Below, in pieces: positions 47,089 to 57,157 of a DNA stretch of 64,000 nucleotides (the first letter of the stretch is position 1; each line of letters opens with the position of its first letter). The DNA lies in contig NC_081414.1 of NCBI RefSeq assembly GCF_030272615.1, positions 309,235,164 through 309,299,163 of the forward strand, read 5' to 3'. The stretch comes from Cryptomeria japonica. Its lineage: Eukaryota; Streptophyta; Pinopsida; Cupressales; Cupressaceae. The notes below the pieces were generated by a model that worked only from the letters and a program-made list of their open reading frames with translations, did not search any database and was not told where the DNA came from. A program made the translations under genes and the position numbers.

Positions 47089-48837
47089 ATGGCACACAAA
47101 TGGACAATCCCTATGTTTGATGGATCTGACTATGCTTTGCGAAAAGTGAAGATGCAAGGTTACCTTATTTCTCTTGGCTATGAAGTTTGAAAGACTATTA
47201 CACAAAATTACACCAAACAGTAGACTAGGGTAAACACTCCAAATGAGATCAAGGAATTTGAAGATAATGAAAGGCAAGGTTTGTTATCTTTAGTTCTCTT
47301 TCTAAGACTAAATTAACAAAAGTTGTATCTTTGGAATCTGCTCATGAGGTTTGGAATAAATTAGAAAAAACTTATGAAGGATATGATACAGTCAAACAAG
47401 CTAAGTTACAAAATGCTAAAACTAAATATGAATTATTGTGAATGGATGAAAAAGACAATACAACTAGCTACCTACAAAAGATAGATGATGTTGTAAATGA
47501 GATCAAAGGTCTTGGTGGTAACTTGCCGAAAGATGAAGTTGTGAAAAAGGTACTCAGAACTCTTACTAAACCCTGTAACTCTAAGTTTTCAGCAATAAAA
47601 GAATCACAAAATAAGAATCATACTAAAGAATATATGCATAGCTCATTACTTGCTTTTGAGATGAGAAAATTCGGTACTACTAGTACAAGAACAAAAACTG
47701 CATTGAAGGCAAGACTTGTATGTAGAGACTATTCACGGATAGAAGGAATAGATTTTGAGGAAACTTATGCTCCTGTAGCAAGAATGGAAGCTATCAGAAT
47801 GATTATGGCTTTTGTGATACACAAGAATTTTAAGGTCTATCAAATGGATGTGAAGTTTGCATTCCTGAACAGAGAAGTGGAAGAAGAAGTGTATATAGAA
47901 CAACTGGAAGGATTCGAGCTATCAAACACTTTGGATATGGTCTACAAACTGAAAAAGGCATTGTATGGATTGAAGAAAGCTCTCAAAGCTTGGTATGTAA
48001 GGCTTTATAGGTCTTTGTTGAAGCAAGAATTTCAACAAGGTACTACTAATAGTAATCTCTACTTTAAGGTTGAGGATAATGATATCTTGATTGTAGTTGT
48101 TTATGTGGATGATATAATCTATGGAGGAAATGATGGTATGTGCAACAATTTTTCTGATGAGATGCAAGAAAAGTTTGAAATGTCTATGATTGGGGAAATG
48201 AAATTCTTTCTTGGTTTACAAGTTAGTTAGAAGGATGATGGTATCTTTATTTCACAATCTAAGTATGTTAAAGAAATGTTGAAGAAGTTTGGAATGGAAA
48301 ATGCTAAACCTATATGTACTCCTATGGCTACTGGTTGTAAATTGAGCAAAAATGTTGAATCTCCAAAGATTGATGAGAGAAAATACAAATCAATGATTGG
48401 AGGAGTAGTGTACCTGACTGCTACTGGATCGGCTATCATGCATGTTGTTTCTCTTGTAGCTTGATTCTAGCAAGATCCCAGAGAGACACATGTTGCTTCT
48501 ATAAAAAGAATTTATAGATACTTAAAAGCGATAGAAGAATATGATCTATGGTATCCCAAAATGTCTAACTTCACTCTTATTGCTTCAACCGATGCAAATT
48601 GGGATGGTTGTATGAATGACAGAAAAAGTACAAGTGGGGGTGCATTTTTCCATAGACCTCGATTGGTTGCTTGGTCGAGTAAGAAAAAGGATTTAGTATC
48701 TCTATCTACTGTTGAAGTTGAATATATTGTGGCTACAGCTTGTACACAAGTATTATGGATGAAACAAACTTTAATGGACATTGGAATATTATTTGATGAC
48801 CAATTTCTATATTTTGTGACAATACCAGTTCAATAAA
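47089..48837 (+). pseudogene. Copia B gag-RT-RNase H remnant
   Basis: Gag starts at ATG 47089 (MAHKWTIPMFDGSDYAL), shifts frame near 47300 and meets a TGA at 47439. From 47442 an open frame of 262 codons holds the UBN2 Gag end (YLQKIDDVVNEIKGLGG, LLAFEMRKF), then directly the RT (KARLVCRDYSRIEGIDFEET, YQMDVKFAFLNREV, YVDDIIYGG). The join lies at about 47665-47705 and keeps the frame. After a TAG at 48228 (QVS*KDD, Gln expected) the frame continues with CTPMATGCKLSK, then TGA and TAG in LVA*F*QDP (Arg and Gln expected). RNase H follows: STDANWDGCMNDRKSTSGG. There is no protease or integrase. The element is inactive on its own. Confidence 0.82.
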
Positions 48838-49336
48838 TAATTCTAAGAATCTGGTACTGCATTCAAGAATGAAACACATTTCAATCTGGCATCACTTTTT
48901 GAGGGATAAAGTTTTGGAAAACAAGGTGAAGCTTGACTATGTATCTACAAAAGAAAAGATTGCTAATATCTTTACTAAAGCACTCACTAAGGATAGTTTT
49001 GAATATATCCAAGAGAAATTGGGGCTTATTGCCACTTCTTTTTTTTAACTAAATGATTATTTTGGACTAATGATTGGGGCTTCCTCTTAGGGGGAGCTAA
49101 GTGCAGTTGTGAGTTTTATGAGGAGTTGAACAAAATGAGCTAACAGTTTTGGTGTTTGTGCCTTTGTCCTTGATGGCAAAGGGGGAGAGAATGAGAAGTT
49201 GGGAGAGAATGCAAAGTTTGGCAAATGTGAGTAACGAGTAATTGGCAAAGGGGGAGAATAGAGTATTGGAAAACATTAAAAATTTGGTATGAGAGTTGTT
49301 GATATTGTTGTTGTCATTGATGTGTTGCCATCAATG

Positions 49337-49349
49337 AAAAAGGGGGAGA
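49337..49349 (+). promoter_or_regulatory. Polypurine tract, copia B
   Basis: AAAAAGGGGGAGA precedes the 3' LTR start TGTTGCAAG at 49351. GTTGCCATCAATG lies just upstream (49324-49336). Confidence 0.75.
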
Positions 49350-49350
49350 T

Positions 49351-50597
49351 TGTTGCAAGTTTGGTCAAACTAAGTTGTTGATGTGTTGTAATTGATGTCA
49401 ACATGATTTAGTTGTCATTAGTAACTGGTTGGTATAGTTGATATTGAGTTTCCTGTGTAGTTGTGCTGAGAGATTTGTTTTTCATATCTTCTATATTGTA
49501 CATATATTCATGCAGGTTGGATATGTTGTTAATAAGTATTTAGAGATGCTAGAATCAGAATTTAGTGCTTCGGATTGTTATGCTAAGGAAGTTGCGCTCA
49601 CCAGTGTGTGATAGTGTGTGAAATGCATGCTCTGCATTTCTCCGCTTTATGGTTTCTAGCATTTCTGTTTTGGAGATAAGTTGATAATGTCTTTAGCTTC
49701 ATTCTATTCAGTTGGCACGATTTCTTGGGCTTCAGAAGCGTTGTTTCAAAGTTCGATGGTGTTTACTCCAAATTTGGCCGACCTCAGGTGTTTACACTTC
49801 GCATTATTTCTCTAATGACTATGGATCATTGTATAACATGTATGATGTTGATTTGGTCTCAGTTAAGATGTGTTGTGGTCCACTTTACATCCTTTTCCAC
49901 CATGGAATGTTTAGTGTCGACCTAATTTGAATTGTGTTCGGTTAAAATGCTTAGCTGACCTTGGGAGATTTTGCATATGTGAGGATGATATAAATAAAGG
50001 ATAATTTGTTGAGGATGGTGTGTGTGTGGTGTGCAATGAATGTGTGGAGAGAGAATGGATATTGTGTGTGAAATGGAAAGGGAGTGAGTTGTGGTATATG
50101 TGTATGTGATGAAGGTGTGTGAATGAGGATCTATCTCCTTGATTGTTTGATGAGTGTTGTTGAGTTGGTGAAAAGTGTTGAGTAGTGTGGACTTTCATGT
50201 GTTAGCTACCGGAATCAATGAGATGAATGTACCTATAGATCTTACAGTTAAAGAGGTATATCAGTGGTGGATTCTTTCACTTTTATTCTTCTTCATCTGG
50301 GCAGTGAGCCTTTCTTTCTTTCAGGCAGTGAGCCTTTCTTTGTAAAATTCACCTTAATCGATGTCACCCAAACAAGTGTTCATACATTGAGAATAGCAAT
50401 CATTGTGGTTTTTCCCTTAATAGGGTTTTTCACATAAAATTTGGTGTCTCATTGTGTATAATGTATTCTTTTTTTCATGCTCATATCATTCTGTGGATTA
50501 AGTGATAAAAGTTGTTGTGGATCTTATTAAATAAAAGATTTTAGAATTGATTCACCCCCCCCCCTCTAAGTTGTGTAATGTGTGAGAACATTCAACG
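49351..50597 (+). repeat. Copia B 3' LTR
   Basis: Starts TGTTGCAAGTTTGGTC and ends ACATTCAACG before GTTAG. It matches the 5' LTR and contains GATTCAC plus a C tract near 50550-50570. Confidence 0.87.
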
Positions 50598-50602
50598 GTT
50601 AG

Positions 50603-51530
50603 TCCTAAAATGATTAATTAAATTTTATTTAATTAATTATGCCCTTGTTTAATATAATTAATTGATTAATTATATCTCCCCTTATCCCAGAAGTTTGATT
50701 TATTTTAATAAATCAAACCCCACTTTAGCCCACTAGCCAAATATTCCTCTAAACCAAATTAGTTAATTGATTTTCGATCAATTAACTAATATCCTAGAAT
50801 CCTGCAAATCCTCCCATTTAGCTCCCTAATTAATGACCAATTAATTAGTGTCTAATCCTCATTATCATTTTCCTCTAATTTTAAATATCTCACACCTACC
50901 CAAGTCCACATATGACACCCCTCTTAAATGAGCTTGCATGCACAAGTCATTTTCAAGTCTCCACCTGACACTTTGACAAAGGGCAAACATGTGTGAGGAT
51001 GCTCTTCACAATAGAGCCACCCTACATTTTCACCTTCCATTTGTCACTTCCCTCTCCCTACACCTCTTTCACTTTATCAGTTTTGTGTCCACTTGTCATT
51101 CTCTTGTTTTTCCCAAGATGTGCTCACACCTCTGTGAGCAAACCTTTCCCTCTACCATGTGCCAAGTGTTCTTCCCAATATGCCCACTCTTATGACACGT
51201 GCCACAAGGCTAAGCTTTCAATCCAACTCATCTCCTCTCCTTCAATCTTAGTCCTCTATCAACATTTGATTTCAATCGTCCATTTCCATCTCAAAAATCT
51301 ATAAATTGGAGCCTTCTCCCTCATATCCATAACACAATCTTGAGCTAAACTTATGCTACCATTTTCATTCCAAAATATTTTCTTTGTTGTGCAATTTGGA
51401 GAGCAATCCACATCCTAAAGTATCAAAAACAAATCAAGTGGAAAAGGGTGACTTCGTTTCTAACTCTATCCATGGAGTGGTAAAGGCATAAGTCTTAGTT
51501 TTGCATTTAATTTGAATGTTTAGTTGTTGT
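50603..51530 (+). repeat. Tat LTR B, right part
   Basis: Resumes LTR B after copia B and aligns with LTR A through GATTAATTAAATTT, ATTAACTAAT, CTATAAATTGGAG and GAGAGCAATCCACATC. The end is approximate, because the two LTRs diverge after about 51500. Confidence 0.62.
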
Positions 51531-52080
51531 TTAGACTTAGCATTTACTCACTTTTAGACGTGTTGGATTCACCCTTCACAACAACAATTCTTGTGATGGT
51601 GATTTAAAAATGTTCATAATGATATGTACATTAATAATGGTGCAACTATTGATAAATAAGATCATGCAATTCATTCATATTTTTAGAACACTAGTGCTTT
51701 TCACTACAAAACACTTCAAAATATGAGTTGCACAAAAGTGCCAGGTACTTATAGTCATGATGTCGATCGATCTAGAAACGAAATGATTCCTCTCAAATAA
51801 TGACAAATGTCTTTAATAGTAGAATTTTGTATAGATATATGTCCTTGTGTTAGAGGTATTAACAAATTTATTGTAGATGATTGAATCCGATTTTTCCCAA
51901 ATAGCTAGTAAATTGCAATCTACTACTAAATTTTGTGTGTGTCCTATGGAAGGTGCCTCGGGTAGAATTGTTAACTTGTGAAACCCGTCTTTTCCTTTCT
52001 AATAGATTGGTGAGTTATTATAAGAACAACTTAATGATTTCTTTCTCTAATTTGAACACTCGTGAAAATTGGAAGTTGCT
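51531..52080. other. No recognised feature
   Basis: AT-rich sequence between the Tat LTR and the LINE. No open frame or repeat boundary could be supported; the right part may be the 5' portion of the decayed LINE. Confidence 0.4.
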
Positions 52081-53160
52081 TTGAATGTCAAATCCACTAG
52101 AATAAAACTAAGGGATCATTTCACTAGTAATGTTTGTTGCTAGCCTAATTGCAATTGGATATTAGCAAGGGACTTTAACACCCCTCCTTTTCCTTTTAAA
52201 AAATTGGGGGCCTTGATAATTACTCTAATAGCATGGTGGATTTTACTAACTTCCTCACCATTTTAGATGTTGACCAACTGGAAACTTCAGTTACCTAATC
52301 TACTATAAGAATAAGAAACTACCTTATTCAAGTCAATCTTGACATATTTATTATTCCTAATGCATGGAACATTCTTCCTACTCTCACTCTTAAGGCTCTT
52401 CCTAGAGTGGGATCAAGCCATAACCCATTTTTGTAGTGGGATAATCATATAAAGAAAGGTCCTTGCCCTTTTAGGTATGAAATCATATAGGATTCTCATC
52501 CAACTTTAGGTAGTTGGTTTCAGATTGGTGGAATAGTCATGTTCAAGGTACTATCATGTTTCACTTAGCCCAGAAAATCAAATGGGTGAAAAATAAAGCC
52601 AAACGCTAGAATATATTATTTTTGGTAATATTTTTCATAAGAATAGCTAACTAAGGACCTTGAGGAATTATAGGATAGAATGGTTGTTGAAGCTTATGAT
52701 ATAGAGACATGTAATAATGTAAAAAGCCTAAGAGAGGAATGGAAGAGATTAATGAGTCGTGAAGAAATTTTTTAGAAGCAAAAGTCTCAGATTCAATGGC
52801 TTACTTAGGAACACCAAGTTTGTCCACCAGTCTACTTTGAAACATAGAAGGAGAAATAACACAAGAAGTCCAATAAACTCAGATGGTAGCATTCTAAGTT
52901 TTAAAGAACAAATTGTTGATGCAGTTGTTTATTTTTTCTAGGAGACTTTTACAAACAATTTTACAGATATATGTTGTCAACTTGAGATTTTTTAGTGATT
53001 TCTATGTTGCTCAATGAGAGCGATAATGTTAAAATGGCTAAAGTTATAACCATGGAGGAAGTGATAGATGTTGTTTTCTCATTTGGAGCCTAGAAGGCTT
53101 TGAGACCTAATGGTTTTATCCCCTCTTTCTTCCAAGAATTTTGGGAGATTATTTGCGAAG

Positions 53161-53241
53161 ACCTCTAAAACAACTTAATTCATTTTTTATTGTTTTAGTA
53201 GACTTCTAAAACAACTTAATTCACCTTTTATTGTTTTCATG
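53161..53241. repeat. 41-bp tandem duplication in the LINE
   Basis: ACCTCTAAAACAACTTAATT at 53161 recurs as ACTTCTAAAACAACTTAATT at 53202, each followed by CA, a T-rich run and ATTGTTTT. It is two units with few differences. Confidence 0.8.
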
Positions 53242-53571
53242 CCAAAAAGAAAGAAGCAACTACTTTGATGGGTTTTGGGACCTGTAAGTCTTTGTAACAT
53301 ACTATATAAAATCTTTTCTAAGCAACTTGTTAACAAAATTAAGCCTTTCTATCATCTTTTGATTTCTCATAATCAAAATGGATTTATTCTAGGAAGATAT
53401 TTTAGATGTTATTTTAACAACTCATGAAATCACTCATTCTGTGGAGAATAGTAAAAAATAGGTATTATCCTAAAATTAGATATTTATAAAGCTATGACAA
53501 AGTGGCTTGGCTATTATTGCTTGTTGTTTGTCAAAAGTTTGGTTTTTAGGGGAGGATCCTTCAAATGATTA

Positions 53572-53671
53572 AAGGATGTGTGTCTATGTTAAAGTGCTTG
53601 ATTTTAGTGAATGGTATTTTTAAGGATGTGTGTCTATGTTAAAGTGCTTGATTTTAGTGAATGGTATTTTT
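53572..53671. repeat. 50-bp tandem duplication in the LINE
   Basis: AAGGATGTGTGTCTATGTTA starts at 53572 and again at 53622; the two 50-bp units look identical. The duplication repeats the RT words following VSMLKCLI. Confidence 0.88.
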
Positions 53672-53700
53672 AGAGGGTTTTCCTCATGCAGTAGAGGTCT

Positions 53701-53800
53701 TAGACAAGATGATCCTATCTCCCTTTAGACAAGATGATCCTATCTCCCTTTACTTTTTTATTAAGACAAGATGATCCCATCTCCCTTTACTTTTTTATTA
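53701..53800. repeat. Triplicated AGACAAGATGATCC segment
   Basis: AGACAAGATGATCCTATCTC occurs at 53702 and 53727 and, with one change, at 53764. Spacings are 25 and 37 bp; the longer unit includes an extra CTTTTTTATTA. Confidence 0.85.
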
Positions 53801-54729
53801 TTGTTGTTGAAATCCATGGAAGAAACTTCTAGAGCTTTATTGGTATTAGAGTTCTAAAGGGGGTTAAAGTTGCTTCTTCCTTATCTCCATCTTCTTATCA
53901 AGAATATGTGGAGAAATCAAATGACTGGTTGAGTTTTGATGGTTGAGTTTTGATGGCTCTTACAAAGAAGTGTAGTCATAAGAATTTGCACTTTATTTGT
54001 AAACAAAATGAATATTGAAAATGTCGGAAAATTAAATGACTAGTTCTGTTTTGATGATTCTTACAAAGAAGGTAGCTAGAAGAGGGTGTTTTAAGAAACA
54101 GTCACTTCAACTTTCAAATTATCACATCTTTGAAAGAAAATGAAAAAAAAAAGTACTATCTTACAAGTAATCTTTTTAACATCATGGGTGCGTGCTTTGG
54201 CACGTTTCTTTCCTAAGCAATTCATATGGTGTGCACAAACCTACATTTTATTGTTATAAGTGTACTTCCACTTTATTTGAGGCTTTGATGAACATTTGAA
54301 ATCAAGCGAGGAAAAGGTAAAAAGCATCTTTGCATGGAGAAGATCATCAACATTGATGTCTGGTGTGCTTACTTGTGTAATTATGTTATTGCCGCACTAA
54401 CATTCATCCTAAAACATTAAATTGGAAAAATAAGCTAATTATAATCTTCGAAAGATATAGACGCATATGCACAATGGGAATAATACAAGCCACGCCCAAC
54501 ACAATACACACCACAATTCATCTTAAACCGTTAATTGGAAAATGAAGCAGAAATCGACTTGCAAGGATCTACATGCATATAGCCCATACGATTAAATTGT
54601 ATCAGCAATTCACGACCAATGGAGCTTTAGCTACATATAAGCTTGCAATGAGAAACCCAAAATCGCGCCGTAGTTACATATGGGTTTTACATATCATAGT
54701 GAAATCTCATATTGGAAAACATGCATACA

Positions 54730-55180
54730 TATCCATCCCGCTTTTCAAGCCTGATCAAATTAGTAATTATGAAAAAATCAAAGATTCACCCCATAATGAC
54801 ACACTTCGCCTTGAAAATAAGGAAAAACATAGGAAAACATAAAATCTTGCCACCGATTTGAAGTTCCACAATTTGATTAATATTACCAATTAAACCCTAC
54901 AATAAGAGATGCAACCTAGTCCTATTCTGATGAAGCAAACGCAGGCTTATAGTTAAAAATCAGAAACTACCAAAACTCGTCAAATCGAAAGACTAATCAG
55001 AGTAATATGGCTTGAAATTTCAAGGATTTTTTCTGTTAAAAGACTACCTTTGAATCAAAACACCATCATCTCCCAAGCAAGTTCACATTCAACTATGTAG
55101 TTTGACTGGCACTCCAACCAAGTCTTGCATCTTTACATATGTTTACAAGTTGTTACCACGTTCCTTCTCGGAGCTCTATA
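54730..55180 (-). repeat. Duplicated 3' flank of the F-box last exon
   Basis: Matches 59470-60005, about 4.8 kb to the right. Shared words: GCTTTTCAAGCC and GATCAAA (54740 and 59475), GAAACTACCAAAACT / GAAACCACCAAACCT (about 54963 and 59801), and ACAAGTTGTTAC then CATTCC / CGTTCC (55145 and 59957). So the tandem duplication covers the last exon and its 3' UTR or flank. Confidence 0.7.
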
Positions 55181-55969
55181 TTCCACATTCCATTTCTACT
55201 TTAAAAATCTTTCGAAACACTAGCAAAAAAATTTTAAATTGATTCAGGACAAAATCCAACAGCCAGGTGTGTATCATGTAATCCCTATTTCTTGTATGGC
55301 TTCCATACCGTAACGGGGTATAAAAGCCCTCAATCATTCCCATCGATTGCATTTGAGACTCTGCCCTCATCCACTCCCAACTGTATATACCATCAAGGTC
55401 TTCGTCCCACTCATCACCGCTTTCATCCAAGTCCTCTTCATAAAGCCATTGATAATAGTCATATTCACGGTAGGACAGAGAATCATATTCATAATCATAT
55501 GCATTGTAATCTTCTCGGTCAGAGAAATCAGTGTCATCAACCACAGGGCCCAGGAAAACCTTGAACTTACACAAGCGCTCGGCCAGGGACTGCTGCATAG
55601 CTACATTCCAACAGCCTCGAATATTCAAGTGTTCCAACACCGTGCATGTGTTTAAAATGGCTTCAATACCCAGGTCAGTAAACAAACCGTAACACAGCTC
55701 CAAATGCTTCAAACGAGACGTGCTCAGCAATAGCAAATGCTTCATCGTCTCTCGGGGTTCCCCTCACTGTAGATAGCGGATGCATATTTCTGATCAAATG
55801 TGTGAGGAACTTGCAGTGCTTCCCCAGGATCTCCAATGAAGAATAAGTCATCTTCTCACACCAACTGATATCCAGGTACGTGACAGTCGCCAATCTAGGA
55901 GCCACTTGCATAGCAATCGTATCTGTTACTTCACTCATCGGTATCCGTAAGACCTCTAGATTATGAGCA
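55179..55969 (-). pseudogene. Frameshifted copy of the FBW2-like last exon
   Basis: Homologous to 60764-60107. The first base follows a conserved acceptor (TCTGCAG then TGCT, exon start 55969), in the same phase as the working copy. Leucine-rich-repeat words are kept: TYLDISWCEKMTYSSLEILG, then a 2-base loss near 55719-55722 (CACGTC where the intact copy has CACATGTC), which shifts DDEAFAIAEH into a premature stop. The other frame continues RLKHLELCYGLFTDLGIEAI, EHLNIRGCWNVAMQ and an acidic Tyr/Asp-rich tail, ending with an extension unlike the intact copy. I found no matching F-box exon between 56 and 62.9 kb. It is either a pseudogene or a possible alternative last exon giving a truncated protein. 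Confidence 0.78.
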
Positions 55970-56735
55970 CTGCAGACACATAATCACAGATACGAATCAA
56001 CACACTGCCACAATAAATAAGAGGAATGTGCAATTTTTATTTTCTCTCACAGGCAATCTACCAAACCAGTTTCACATTCAAGAGAGCCCTTTAAAAATCT
56101 TCTGTAGCTCACTGTCAAATGAATGATATCCTTGCCCTCCTCCATAATACCTTGGATTTTGGCACTGTACTCAGCTTCCAGGATTTGCAGTTTATTAATT
56201 TGTGCGTATATATACCAATTCTCACAACTCGCCTTAGCTTTGTACTTAGCTATCACTAGGTGTGTTAGACAATGGTTGTACCTCTACCCACTAACGTGTA
56301 GATCTAACTAGTCGACTTACGAGCATTTAACACTGAAGAAAGAGTACAAGACTAGAACATTATTAAAGAATGAAACCTGAGAGTCTTCCAACTAATATTT
56401 GTTCAGAAAGGACTGCAAAAAGCATAAATTTTGGTGGCAACTACATTGTTTATTAAACAAAACTAAAGAAACTTGAGTTTTAGAAATAGATAAAACCAAG
56501 ATAATCTAACGTATAATTTTGTTGGTTCCCTACACCAACCTCTTTTCTTCAGCCTTTTCACAAGTTCCTTCCCACCACACTTTCCAAAGATTACAGCACC
56601 TAAACCACGAGACAACTGTAGGTCAACTTTTGGCAATGATCTAGAGAAATCCTGGAAAAGAGTGGTGATGTGTCTGAATAGACACTCTGAATAGACACTC
56701 TTACTACTGTAAATCTAAATGGGATTGAAATGTTC
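55970..56735. other. No recognised gene
   Basis: The left end is the duplicated intron boundary, with conserved GATTATGTGTCTGCAG on the minus strand. The rest has only short frames without recognisable similarity. A 12-bp direct duplication (CTCTGAATAGACA twice) lies at about 56675-56700. Confidence 0.45.
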
Positions 56736-56745
56736 AATAGCTTTA

Positions 56746-57157
56746 ATGCAGAGAGTATCTCTCAACTCCTCTGCCCTCATCTCTCAACCAGGCTGCTCGA
56801 TAATTCATAGACTCAAAACCTGAAAATAAACCCTGCCTCTGCAAAAGGAAATAATCCATGATATTTTGCCCATCACAAGGCAGATACAATCCTAAAAAAA
56901 CCAGAAACTTTCCTACCAACCGCATTTTTCCCCTCCATCGCAAGAACCAGTTTAGTTGCGGGGCTCCCACTTTTCTTCATTTCTTTTTTAGCTGTTCGTG
57001 ATTTTTATTTTTGTTGGTAACTGACAGTTATGTCAGCCCTTTTTTGGGTGCTTTCTCCTTTATGAGAATGGTTTATTCTCAGATTTGAGTCTATGAATTA
57101 TTGAGCAGCCTGATTGAGAGACGAGGGCAGAAGAGACTTGAGAGATACTCTCTGCAT
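56746..57157. mobile_element. Foldback or MITE-like element with long inverted arms
   Basis: The left arm (about 56746-56855) and right arm (about 57047-57157) are inverted copies: ATGCAGAGAGTATCTCTCAA at the left end matches the reverse complement of 57138-57157. The match continues inward with CTGCCCTC, CAGGCTGCTC and AATTCATAGACTCAAA, with small indels. The middle is about 190 bp. No transposase and no clear target duplication were found, so the superfamily is open. Confidence 0.7.

Larger units (their letters stand above)
45754..50597 (+). mobile_element. Copia B: internally deleted Ty1/copia element
   Basis: LTRs at 45754-47031 and 49351-50597, flanked by the exact duplication GTTAG. 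The 2.3-kb internal region holds gag joined directly to RT and RNase H; zinc knuckle, protease, integrase and the front of RT are missing. It inserted into Tat LTR B and is therefore younger than Tat. Confidence 0.88.
52080..53880 (+). pseudogene. Decayed L1-type LINE (endonuclease and RT)
   Basis: Pieces in several frames match plant L1 ORF2 in order: an endonuclease-like WILARDFNTPPFPF (about 52160), the pre-RT stretch NTKFVHQSTLKHRRRNN (about 52810) with INSDGSILSFKEQIVDAV, and then RT words EVIDVVFSFGA, FIPSFFQEFWEI (about 53115), LCNILYKIFSKQLVNKIK (about 53300), NQNGFILGR and RGLRQDDPIS (about 53695). The YADD box is not recognisable. Stops, shifts and four short internal duplications break it. 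No poly(A) end or target duplication was found. Confidence 0.68.

Noticed and set aside
56047-56256. 69-aa minus-strand frame upstream of the exon copy, considered as a missing F-box exon
   Set aside because: Contains none of the F-box words (LIPDAL, CKSW, WQEID) and does not align with exon 1.
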